From Boletus sp. NGJ (Eukaryota; Basidiomycota; Agaricomycetes; Boletales; Boletaceae): a stretch of 64,000 bases of DNA. The stretch covers positions 1,612,001-1,676,000 of the forward strand of contig JAGTXK010000073.1 of NCBI GenBank assembly GCA_019096195.1. The letters are read 5' to 3'. The position numbers and the translations under genes were made by a program. The notes under the pieces were generated by a model. That model saw only the letters and a list, made by a program, of their open reading frames with translations, was not told the origin of the DNA and did not search any database. Every line of letters starts with the position of its first letter. The stretch's first letter is position 1. Below are positions 13,601 through 24,192 of this stretch, piece after piece.

Positions 13601-16362
13601 CGACTTTTGTGGCCAAAACACTAGATTTTGTTACGAAGATCTGACGTGGCTTGGGCAACCCGGATTTTTGCATTTCCCATGCCCGTTGAATTCCGAGCAT
13701 CTTGAAGAGCATCGTTGTCGTTTTACTAAGTTATGAGTGAGCCAGACTTGTTCATCCGAGTGTCCGATCCATCGTACCCAGTACCACTCCTCCCCAGAAC
13801 ATAGCATGAAGTTGTACATTCCACAATCCTCCGCTCCTGTGGGCTGTGTACAGGTGGTCAGCGCTGAATACTCAACAACGCAAATATTACCCACGTAAGC
13901 TCAAACACATGTTGCACATCTTGGTTCAAAATCAAACCTTTTATGGCGCATGAAACATATGGTCATCATATGCAAGAACGTACGTACTATGCAAAAATGC
14001 CTGTAAAAGATAGTCAGCATTTCGCGTAACTGAGTTGGCGGCAGACGTACTTGAGAGAAGGTAACATATTTGTCAAGGCTGTAAGGACCTCAGCACTCAG
14101 CCTCTGGCAAGTACAAGGAAGCATTTGCGTACACGAGGAGGGAGTGTAGCTGTGTAGACATGTGAACATTAACCAAGAAATGAGAAACCAAGAAATGAGA
14201 TTGTGCAAACACACCTCCTCCATGTCTTCGTTGGAGAGAACAAGCGGAGTCGACCCGGTGTCATTTTGGAGACATTCCGACGGGAAGCATGCCGGAAGGT
14301 AGATGTCACTACCAGCCTGCACGGGACGATTTCGGTATATGCAACTGTTGCAAATATCAAGGAAGTGAGCGATCTTTCGTGTAGTGATGAAATGCCATGG
14401 GCCTGACCGCCGGCGGTATTCCCTGCCTTTTCCAGCGAGGTGTTGTCCAATTGCGTCCCAAATGCGGTTCAATTGGGTGTGTGTATATATCCCATATATT
14501 TTGATGACTGGAACGACAGGTCTATATTCAATGATAACGGAATACTCAAAACCTGATACCTTGTCGCTCCACCTGCAAAGACTCTCAAACCAAGGTCACA
14601 ATTTTTTTTTTGCAAATCAAACTCACCTCCCCATCGTGGTCGGGGACAACATCAATTTGGTACTGTCGGGATTGAATAGCCGTTTGCATTCACCACAAGA
14701 AAAATAACCTACGACGAGGCGAAGGTCCCGCTGCATCTTTGCTTCAAATATCGGGATTTCAGAGGAGCCATTGAGCCATTTCTGATTTTCATCAGAAAAG
14801 TGCCCATTCGAAAGTTGCCTATTACCAGAGTCAGTTTGCATAACAATGGCAAGTGTACGACATACTTGATTTTTTTCACGACAATAGCACATTTCTTTCT
14901 GTCACCATTTGCTAGCTCCCGCAAATTCTTTGTTGCATTACTGCCGATGATGATACGCCATTCCCCAAAGCCATCCGCGTTGTCAAAATATAGTGCAGCT
15001 TTCATAGGCTGAACCTTTGGATACGCAGATGGCTTTGGCTCGACAGTTTCAATGACCTCTCTTTTCTGCTGGTCAGAAGAATGAACAGCCGCATGATCTG
15101 TCGAGACATATGCGTCCTTCAGTTGCTGTGCGAGATATGGCTCCAGAAGGAGTTCGAGATAGAACTACGAATGTGTCAAGCTGTATACTTGGGTTCAAGG
15201 GAACTTTCGACGCACTTTCAGGCTCATTTTGAGATTATTGGTAATCTCACACGCCACTTCGATCGCCTCTGGATTGTTCAGTGGGACCTTGGCTCCTAGC
15301 CTATGGAGTGGCGTCATGTCGACACTAGGGGCGCTGTTCTTATTCTTCCGCCTTGATTTCTTCTGTTTCTTGTTTCGCATAAAAAACCCTGAGTGCTTGT
15401 CGTCGTCGTATTTTGGATCCTCTATGGTACTCGTGGGAGTTGCATCAGTGGTGATACAGGTCGAAAAATCAGTAGAGCATAACAAAGTGAGGACTTGTAG
15501 CGCGTCCTCTACATATTTTTTATGCCTCCCAACATGACGAATGGTGTCAGAGGAAAAGAGGTCGGGAGGTAGTGCAAATATGACAGATGAAAGCCTTTGA
15601 AGGAGAATACTTGCAAACGAAGCCTCGACAAGCGCGGGATCGGTCGGGTAAGTGTCCAGGATTCTGAGCACCATCCCTTCCGCGTTTGGCAAGGCTAGAC
15701 GAAAGTCAGATACTAGCAATGCCAGGGCAATGAGCACTAGAAACTCACCAGAGAGGATGAACTCAAAAAGACTGGGGACAGCACACAAGTCCTGAACTAT
15801 CAGGTCCAGAGGCATGTCTGGTCCTGCTAAACAGGACTCGAGCATTGTCAAAGCCGCAGTGAGAGCCTCGCTGTTAGCAAGAGTGCTCGCAGCGAAGGTC
15901 TGCAAATCGAGAACAGTCATTTTAGGCTGACCGCGCATCATCCCACAGCAAATACGACAAGCAAAAGGTGGGAAGTGCCACTGTTCAACGTTGCCTCTTT
16001 TTATGTGGTAGAAAAGGGCCACCAGGGACACCAGTATTACAACGCAATGGGGGGAGCTTCTGATAGGAAGCTGCACGCCGTGGGTAAGCGCTGATTTGTT
16101 CGATAAGAGTTTTTGATTTAAAGCTATTAGGGGTCCTGTGAGACCGTGGCGACCGCAAGCTTCGGTGAAGACAAACTCCCAAATGCGAGCAAGGGAGATC
16201 CTTATTGTCTGCAGTGCGGACTGTCTCGTGAGATGTTATCGACGAAGACGTTCTCAGTTGCTGTGGAGGTTCAATGATACGCCGCCTGTGCCAGTGACTG
16301 GGGGAGGGAATCATGAAATCCTCGTGTCGATTACGTAATCGCTGCGGAGACCGAAAGGACAT
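7658..16362 (-). CDS. Large TRANK1-like UvrD/Rep-type helicase protein (multi-exon)
   Basis: A multi-exon gene of about 8.7 kb for a protein of roughly 2,000 or more residues. From the N-terminus it has a helical region with a lysine-rich stretch (about 15330-15390) and a conserved FGEWRI segment (about 14960). A Walker A motif LGRSGTGKTTT is split by a 52-bp intron (13726-13777). Then come Walker B DEAQD (about 12724-12741), a GDTAQTIS motif (about 12600), NYRSHGGIVNCAHS (about 12394-12440) and VSITRARKHLWIL (about 11620-11660); all are signatures of superfamily 1 UvrD-like helicases. A long TPR-like helical region follows. An IQ calmodulin-binding-like motif, KIQAVYRTYRKRRE (about 8213-8268), lies near the C-terminus, and the stop is at 7658. 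The layout resembles TRANK1 (TPR and ankyrin repeat containing) proteins of animals and large fungal homologues. The role is not established. The start at 16362 is tentative, since the first exon joins are unclear. No clear disabling change was seen in the conserved motifs. Confidence 0.82.
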
Positions 16363-16542
16363 AGAACGCCAGCCCTACCGTAGCACTGCGACTTCGGGAC
16401 ACACTTCGGACACCTTCAAGACGCCTCGTTCGTTCCCAGAGTCTCGCACCACATAGCTCGTTCTTCGTTCTATACACATCTGACCGTAAGTAAATATTGT
16501 CCTTGCCGTCACTCACATCTCATACCGCTTCACTTGCCCAGA
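16363..16542. promoter_or_regulatory. Compact divergent promoter region
   Basis: About 180 bp separate the tentative start of the minus-strand helicase gene and the ATG of the plus-strand Rab gene. The segment must hold both 5' leaders and promoters. It is pyrimidine-rich just before the Rab ATG and shows no obvious TATA box. The size depends on the uncertain helicase start. Confidence 0.4.
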
Positions 16543-17453
<911 letters not shown>

Positions 17454-17929
17454 ATTCAGTAATCCATGTACCCACCTCGCCACCCGACGTTGGTCTTTGG
17501 TATAAAGTGTGGGATCCCCGCGTTCATCGTTCATGCTAGCGGTTTACCTTTTCCCTGTACGCGCCCCGTAATATTGCCACCTTCACCCCGTATTACTTGC
17601 CAAGGCGTGACTCAAACAGAACCGGTGATCAGAAAGCAACTTGGTTCTTATGTCCAATTGATCGTGTGTCGTAAACAGAATTATTGGTGCACTATGTAAT
17701 GTTCAATATTTGACCAAGTCTGGGCTAGCAGCTATCGAATATCTCAACGTCAACGTCAGGGTAAAAAAACAGCCTCCACCGAGCCAGTCCTGATGCACAG
17801 GACAGCAAACTTCAAACCCAATGCAAAGTTATTCAAGCAGTGGCCAAAATTGTGTGATCGAGGGTCCATGATAGCACCGCAGCCTGCTAGTAGCTTTCAC
17901 GAGCTACCTACCACTTTTTAAATCCCTCT
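17454..17929. other. Convergent intergenic region
   Basis: These 476 bp lie between the stop codons of the convergent Rab and ARP5 genes. No coding signal is seen. The region is expected to hold both 3' ends; a single polyadenylation site could not be assigned on either strand. Confidence 0.5.
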
Positions 17930-20900
17930 TTACACGGTGGAATTCCAGTTCCCTCCCCACCACCGCTTAATCCGTTCTCCGCCCCACTCGTCATACTCTT
18001 CTCTCGTGACCCCGACCCAGTTGAACTCTTCCGTATTCGCAAACGCAGCCATACCCCGCCACGCATCCAACGATGGATTCGCGGCCCGTACCACTTCGCC
18101 CAGGTGCATCTCAGGTGGTAATATCGGCCTGAGCGTCGCATAGATCCGTTCGCGGAGACCAGGGAACTGCGACGAACCGCCCGTGATAAACACATTCTAG
18201 AACCGGAAATTAACAAAATCGTCAGCGCAAGAACGGAGGGTGGACAACTCGACCACCGACCTTGACGAGTCGCGCTTTTTCGGCCTCCGTGAACCGTGCG
18301 AGGACGCTTTGTAAAACTTCCCCTACACCCGCCGAGTCCACGCCTGCCATCCCAGGCGAGAAGTACGTCTCGCAGACACGCCACCGTTCAGTGTTTAAAT
18401 GTATCCGGCTGTTTCCCGCGATATCGCCTTCCTCGTACTGAGGCCGGAACGCTGACAGCAGCGCGGACCGCTGAGAAGACAATGAGGCATGCGTGTGCTG
18501 GGTAGTGAACGTAGGATCATATTGTAGTAGCTTGCTCTCGATGATCTGAAGCTGGTTGTAGTCTTCTTCTTCGTCCGACGACGGCGCTGCCGTGTTCTAG
18601 AATGATGGAACGTGTAAGTTCAGGCGATGATGTTTGGCTAAAGTGCATTACAATCTTGCGATATATGGCCCAATCCTCATCATCAGCCCCAAACATGTCC
18701 TCTGTGCAGTGCCAGTTGCATTTCCCCCCAGCATTTCAGCGAGTTGTAGACAAAACGCACCTGCTCCAGCTTTACGCTTCTTCTTCGACACTCTGTCATC
18801 AGCCGCGAGCGAAGCGATGTTCTTCATCCTTGCTTGAGCCGCTGCACTCTTCCGATCCGCAAGCGCCGCTTTCCTTCTTCCTCGTTCCTTCATCTTGTTC
18901 ATCAGAGCCTACAATAGATCACGTGCGTTTGGGACAACGGTCACTTAGAATTAGTACAGCGCGAGGGATGGAAGCTGACGTACCTCTTGCTCCTTTCGCA
19001 AACGACTCGCCCATTCCTCGAAATTGTTCTCCCTCTCCTCCTCGTCCCGTTTCTCTCCAGCTTCTTTCTCCTCTCTCTCCTTTTCTTTCTCCCGTCGAGC
19101 TCGTGCACGTGCTTCCCATCCAGCTTTCATGAGTTTCTGTTTCTTTTTCTCTTTGATGCCCTCGTCGTCGAGCTATTACGGTGTAGTCCACGTGCCAGAG
19201 ACAATCTGAACCGTCCATCCTCCCAGAGGCAAAATGAACATACCTCCGCATCCGGCACATCGACCAAATTGAAAGTCGGTTCTTCCTATCGTTTATTTTG
19301 GTCGTGAAGAAATGTATCGAGGGGGAATGATGTGTTACGCACCACTGGCTCATCCGTCCCATCCACATCCTTTTTTCGTGTACGTTTGAGATCATGTTCG
19401 AGCTTCTTTATCGTCTCTTGCAATGCTGCGTCGTCGTCGAAGCCTTCAGATTGGAGGGTGTTCTACGGTAATCAAGAAACATTGTCAATCAGCGTGCACA
19501 GACTCGTGCTTGGAAATCTATCTGACCGTCCACTCCCGTTTGTTCTCACTACGTCCTTCTTTCAGGTTGAGGAGATATTGTAAATCGGTTTCCTTTTGCA
19601 TGAGCTGTGGAGATACCAAGCGTCAGCATGCAAGGTGGCAGCAACAGCAGAGGATAGAACACTGTGACGCAAACCTTATCCATTCGATTTTTGGCTGCCA
19701 TCTCTTGTAACTTCTTCCCCTGTTCCTTCCTCTTTTCGGCAATCCTAGCAAGTTCCTCTTCCGTTTTCTCTCCCACGACAGGAAGCGCGAAAGGAAACTG
19801 GACTATTCGTTCTGAAGCACGCATGTTGGCAGGGATTTTGAGAGAGCGAAGCGTAGAGGGGTAATCCGTGGCGAATTCGCAAAAGTTGTGGAGCATCCAC
19901 TGGAACAATCAGGATGGAAATTCAAGGTCACATAATTTGTACCACCCAGGTGAAAGTGGGAAAAGGCATGAGATGAGCATGGATGAAACGAAGTGAAGGA
20001 GACGCACGGCGGCCTGCGTAGACGTGACGCGGGTCGGAAAACTATGGTACTTGAGCTGGATAAGCTTCAGCAAGTACTCTGTACTCTGCTGTGCACCCCA
20101 TGGTATCCTATGTGTTTAAATGTAGTTCAGCACTCGCAGATGCCAATTTGAACGGGTGACAGTTCGTCTGAGCGAGTACTCACCGCTTGGCTTGGCTCAA
20201 TATGCCCCTCCCACTCAGAATGGGAATTACAGAAGTAGACGCCATGTTGAACGAGATAACCAGTCCATCTTGAGTAAACGGCGCGTTTGGCACGGAAGGA
20301 CGATTGTTCTGGTAGAACGACATGACAGAGTCGATACAGTATGCGAGCGTGGGGACGGAATATTGCTCAAACATGAGCTCGGAGGTTACTTGAAATGTTG
20401 GCGTTGGTGAAATTGCCCGACAGCACTATGATAGAGAGTGACGTACGTGTGCGGGAGTGTAGGGGTGATCCCAGACGCTCGGTCATCAGTACGGGATGCT
20501 CTACGCTTGAGGTGTCGATTCCCAGTTGAATGAACGCACAGTCGAGTCCATGTTCCTGCAGGGCAGATGCGTGTCAGCTCTGATGCATGTATCGGTTCGG
20601 TTACGAAGCAATGTATGGAGGTTTGAAGGGCACGAGGTACGCTAATTCAGACAAGCAGGGGTAGAACCCGAAACTCGGAGAGGACCAACCCACCAGTGCA
20701 TCAAAGTTGAGCAGCACGTCCCCTTCCCAAGGGGTCTTTGCCTGTCCCTTGGCCCCACTCTCCGCGTCAACACATTCTCCGAACAACAACAATGGCTGAT
20801 TATACTTGCGCTCTTTAAATCTAGCGATCACATTCGGCACAGAGTGAGGAGTGAGCACCGCCTTGGAGTTGGAGGTAGAAAACCCGAAACGAAGAGTGGA

Positions 20901-21065
20901 CGCGCCGTTGTCGATGATGAGGGGTGAGTGTGTGCCCCGGATGGGGTCATAGGAATCGGGAGGCGTGTAGGTGGGCAGGACAGGCAACGGGGCGTGGCAG
21001 ACGTTTGGCGTCGATGGGCCAGCACTGCCAGACATCGTCGTCCGGTACGATGGATTATTGGACAT
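17930..21065 (-). CDS. ARP5: Actin-related protein 5 (INO80 complex)
   Basis: Arp5 is a nuclear actin-related subunit of the INO80 chromatin remodeller. Thirteen exons fit the minus strand: 20694-21065, 20447-20555, 20184-20388, 20008-20107, 19675-19899, 19527-19604, 19343-19462, 19244-19285, 18984-19172, 18761-18908, 18652-18701, 18261-18596 and 17930-18196. They sum to 2,241 bp (746 residues), close to the roughly 750 of yeast Arp5. Visible parts are the first actin block (SPLIIDNGASTLRFGF), the family-typical FEQYSVPTLAYCIDSV, a long charged coiled-coil insertion (EEELARIAEKRKEQ and a lysine/arginine/glutamate-rich stretch), and the closing actin block with VFITGGSSQFPGLRERI. The insertion between actin halves is the Arp5 hallmark. 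The start is the ATG at 21065, before MSNNPSYR; a second in-frame ATG ten codons downstream is possible. One intron begins GTCAGA, the weakest splice call. The gene looks intact. Confidence 0.93.
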
Positions 21066-21393
21066 CTCAAGTAATTAATTCAAAATTTTAATATTTATTT
21101 AATTATTTAATTAGTTGTTTTTTTTGTTTTTTTTTTTCTTAGAAATAAGAAATTTATTGTATTTATCTTTCCAATGTAATTCATCTTTAATTAAAATATC
21201 ATCAAAATATACCCTTTTAATAAAAATAAAGATATCAAAACTTGATTAATGAAAGCTATGGTTAAATCTGCTTAAATTTCTTTTTATTCTAAATATGAAA
21301 TCAGATATTGAGAAATTAATTAGTATTAATTAATTATTTTCTGTACTATTTAATTATTATAACCAATAGAAATTTTAATACTAGCTTCTACTA
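21066..21393. other. AT-rich upstream region of ARP5
   Basis: Very AT-rich sequence with poly-T runs and repeated TTAATTA-type words. It contains the ARP5 promoter side and forms the sharp border between the host island and the repeat-rich region. No gene is seen. Confidence 0.5.
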
Positions 21394-21538
21394 TAGTAGA
21401 CTTTCTCATAACATATTGAAAAATTCTCATAATGTATACTAGTATTTGGTAGTTGTTTTTTCCCAGAGTGTAGGAAATGCTAATATACATTATGAGAATT
21501 TTTCGATACATTATGAGAAAGTCTACTGTATTTCAATA
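21394..21538. mobile_element. Tc1/mariner-type MITE, 145 bp
   Basis: The two ends are inverted copies about 55 bp long, with outer sequence CAGTAGACTTTCTCATAATG on the right and the same with TAG for CAG on the left. The element is flanked by TA on both sides (21392-21393 and 21539-21540), the known Tc1/mariner target. Each inverted end contains the word TTCTCATAATGTAT twice in direct orientation (slightly changed on the left), like the paired direct binding sites of IR/DR-type elements. There is no coding capacity. No matching autonomous element is in the window. Confidence 0.8.
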
Positions 21539-21760
21539 GACTTGCATAGAAGAAAGGGAAAGCCCAGAAATATTTAAGAAGGTATATATTTATTTATTTA
21601 TTATAAATGTATAAGCTAGTAATATATTATATGATGGATACAACATAACTTGGACTCAAATACATTGAGTTATGGCTATGATATACTTCTAGCCAATTGA
21701 TCATACCATCTAACAATAACTATCTATGAATAGGTATGATTTGCAACATATATGGACCAA

Positions 21761-22122
21761 TGAAAGGAAAGGCCACCTATGACACTTAGAGTCACTCCTA
21801 AAAGCGATATTTCAAGAGTAAAAAGGTAATTCCAAAGCTACCTAATACAGACATCACTATGCTACTTATATACTATCTACTCGTGAGCATGTGTTATAAC
21901 TTAGGGCCAGCATGAAAGGTACTAGAAGGTCCTGTATGACGTAAGTGATGTAGTGGGGTCTGGGCTGTTCTATGGGTATAGGGTTGTGATGTAGCTCTGA
22001 CATGGGGTGACATGGGTTCTAGACTTAAGGTCTAGATATGGGATAACTATATAAGCGTTCGTGGGATCGCTAAGTCTTGGCTAACTACAATAAACTTAAG
22101 TAAAAATGTCGTGGTTGTTTCA
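21761..22122 (-). repeat. Solo LTR of the Gypsy 2 family
   Basis: A 362-bp LTR, starting TGAAAGGAAAGG and ending in TTTCA, flanked by an exact 5-bp duplication ACCAA (21756-21760 and 22123-22127). It aligns along its length with the LTRs of Gypsy 2 but is clearly more diverged from them than they are from each other. No internal sequence remains, so it arose by LTR-LTR recombination. Confidence 0.88.
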
Positions 22123-22127
22123 ACCAA

Positions 22128-22325
22128 TTACATGACAGCTGATTGATACTTCTGCAAAAATACCATTAGAGCTTGTTCAGCAGCACAGCTGTTAACAATG
22201 TCTTTGTTTGATTTTCTTTGACCTGTGGTAGAAACAGTGGCATCCTCTTTCGTCTTTGTAGCGGAGACTAAACCTAAATGGAGCACAAAGTCAGGATAGT
22301 AGTATAGGGTATCTATGTACACCAA
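22128..22325 (-). pseudogene. Unidentified exon-like fragment, copy 1
   Basis: A minus-strand open stretch with the motif NKDIVNSCAAEQAL, apparently preceded by a 3' splice-like AG before TCTCCGCTA. The same protein-like segment is found on the plus strand at about 40122-40220 with substitutions but the reading frame kept over the core. It abuts the start of the Harbinger transposase and could belong to that element or be a captured host exon. No family is recognised. Confidence 0.4.
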
Positions 22326-22698
22326 TGCTGCCTACTTGTTCCTTTGAATTCTGGAAACAGCTCATTGCAAGCATCCTAAAGCTTATTAAGGTCCTTCTGA
22401 TCACACTTCGTGATATTCTATCTGGAGTTCAGCAAGAATGCATTCCATATCATACTTCTACACTTTCCAGCCATCAGTGGGTCCTGGAACTTCTCTGTGG
22501 CCATTCTAAATGCATCTGGTTGGAACTTGGGGTTCACAAGGAAGTATTTTGCAAGATCATCACTAAACTACACTTGCTGGGTTATACAGATTCCAAATAT
22601 GTCATGTTAGAAGAACAACTTGCAATACTCTTGTATATGTGCATCATTGGATTGACAATGCACCATATCAGGGAGCGTTTTCAATGCTCGAACAACAC
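22325..22698 (+). pseudogene. PIF/Harbinger transposase, 5' part
   Basis: The N-terminal part of a Harbinger transposase, a DDE enzyme of the HARBI1 group that cuts and pastes DNA. Visible family features are the PYH-type segment near the start, the LEEQLAILLYMCIIGLT block (about 22613-22660) and the RERFQCSNNT end. The gene is interrupted at 22698 by Gypsy 2 and resumes at 30005 in the same frame, after one copy of the AACAC target duplication. The 5' boundary is approximate, and the first coding exon may begin before 22325. The gene is broken by the insertion and by later stops in its 3' part. Confidence 0.82.
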
Positions 22699-23055
22699 TG
22701 AAAGAAAGTCTTAATATCTTAAGGGGTGCAAATGCACTATCCAAGAGAGAGAAAAGGAATTCCAAAGCTAGCTAATACAAATGTTACTATGCTACTTATA
22801 TACTACCTACTCGTGAGCATGGACCATGGTTTAGGGCCAGTGTGAGAGGTGCTAGAATGTTCCATATGACATACAGTGATGTAGTGGGGTCTGGGCTGTT
22901 CTATGGGTATAGGGTTATGATGTAGCCCTGATGTAGGTATGGTGTAGGGTTCTAGACTTAAGGTCTAGGTATAAGGTAACTATGTAAGTGTTCGTGGGGT
23001 CACTAAGTTTTAGCTAACTATAATAATCTTAGGTGAAAATGCCGGGATCGTTTCA
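22699..23055 (-). repeat. Gypsy 2 3' LTR (left in window)
   Basis: A 357-bp LTR matching 29643-29999 with about 21 differences. On the minus strand it carries a TATATAAG box some 30 bp before TAGCTTTGGAATT, the segment complementary to the element's primer site. Confidence 0.92.
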
Positions 23056-23989
23056 TTACCCCCTTTTTAGCCATCGAACTCCCAGTCGACAATGATGCCA
23101 GTGAGCTTGATGTTACTGTGGGGTGCAGGGATTTCGAAGAGGTGGTCAGGTAGTTGGTTGAGGGATGCTGCATATGAGTGAAAGGATGGGTCATTAAATA
23201 GTGGGGTGTTGGGGAACGTGCATGTTGGGCAATCACACTTGTCGTCTGCGAGAGTGCGGATGGCGGTGGGGTTTTTACGGTGGAACTTCTCGATTGCCTG
23301 TGGGGCATTTGAGACATTCTTTTTTGGTTCCCACATGTATTCCTCATGGGGGTATCCTTTCCACTGTACGAGGTACTCTGTCTTGCCATGTCGCTTATGT
23401 AAGTCAGTGACATGTTCAACCTCATACTCTTGTTGTTGTTGGACAATAACTGGGGGTGGTGGTTTTGGTTTCATCTGGAAGGGGGACATGCTGGAGTGGT
23501 AGGGCATGAGAAGTGATTTATGGAAGATGGGGTGGATTCCCTTCCACGTCTTTGTGAGGTCAAGCTCATAGGAGGCCTTGCCTACCTTTTGCTTCACTCT
23601 GAATGGCCCATGTCATTTGTCATCAAACTTCTTCATTGGTCGGTCAGTTCAAATGTGGGTCCCTTCAAGTAGAACCTGTTAACCAACAGTGTATTCGACA
23701 GCGGAGGAGGCACATTTATCATGTGATTTCTTCATCGCCTGTGCCACTTTCTCTAGCACGTCCTTTGCCAAGTTGTGGTGTGTTTTCATTGTCTCAGCAA
23801 AGGAGGCAGCGGACTTGTTCTGTACTTCTACTCTTTTGTTAGGCAGGAGTGGTTGTTGCCCGTAGTTGAGCAGGAACAGTGAGGCATCTGTGGTGCTGGT
23901 GGTTTGGGAATTGTGGGTGAACTCGGCTAGCAGTAGCCATTCTGCCCAGTCGGTTTGGCAATGGTTGATGTAGATGTGTAGGTATTTCT

Positions 23990-24192
23990 ATAAGGACTAG
24001 AGCGGGAACACGCTCTACATTACAGGATGAGTAAGATACAAATATGAAATAAATAATGGATACTCACACTCTCAACACTGTAGTCGTATAGAGTGAGGTG
24101 TGAGTGAGTGTTCTCACAATATAAGTATGTTTGGTTGATATGCCAAAGTCTAAATACAGTGGGATGGAGTGTTCATTAGATCGCTCACTCCA
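23990..24192. mobile_element. Short insertion (about 200 bp) inside Gypsy 2 integrase region
   Basis: Compared with Gypsy 1, about 200 bp of unrelated sequence separates two adjoining parts of the integrase region. Its two outer ends are loosely inverted (GGACTAGAGCG and GGAGTGAGCG read inward), which suggests a small MITE. No clear target duplication was settled. Confidence 0.4.

Noticed and set aside
18602-19583. Plus-strand open frames up to 176 codons over ARP5
   Set aside because: They are serine-rich shadows opposite the charged coiled-coil exons of ARP5, whose exon chain closes in frame.
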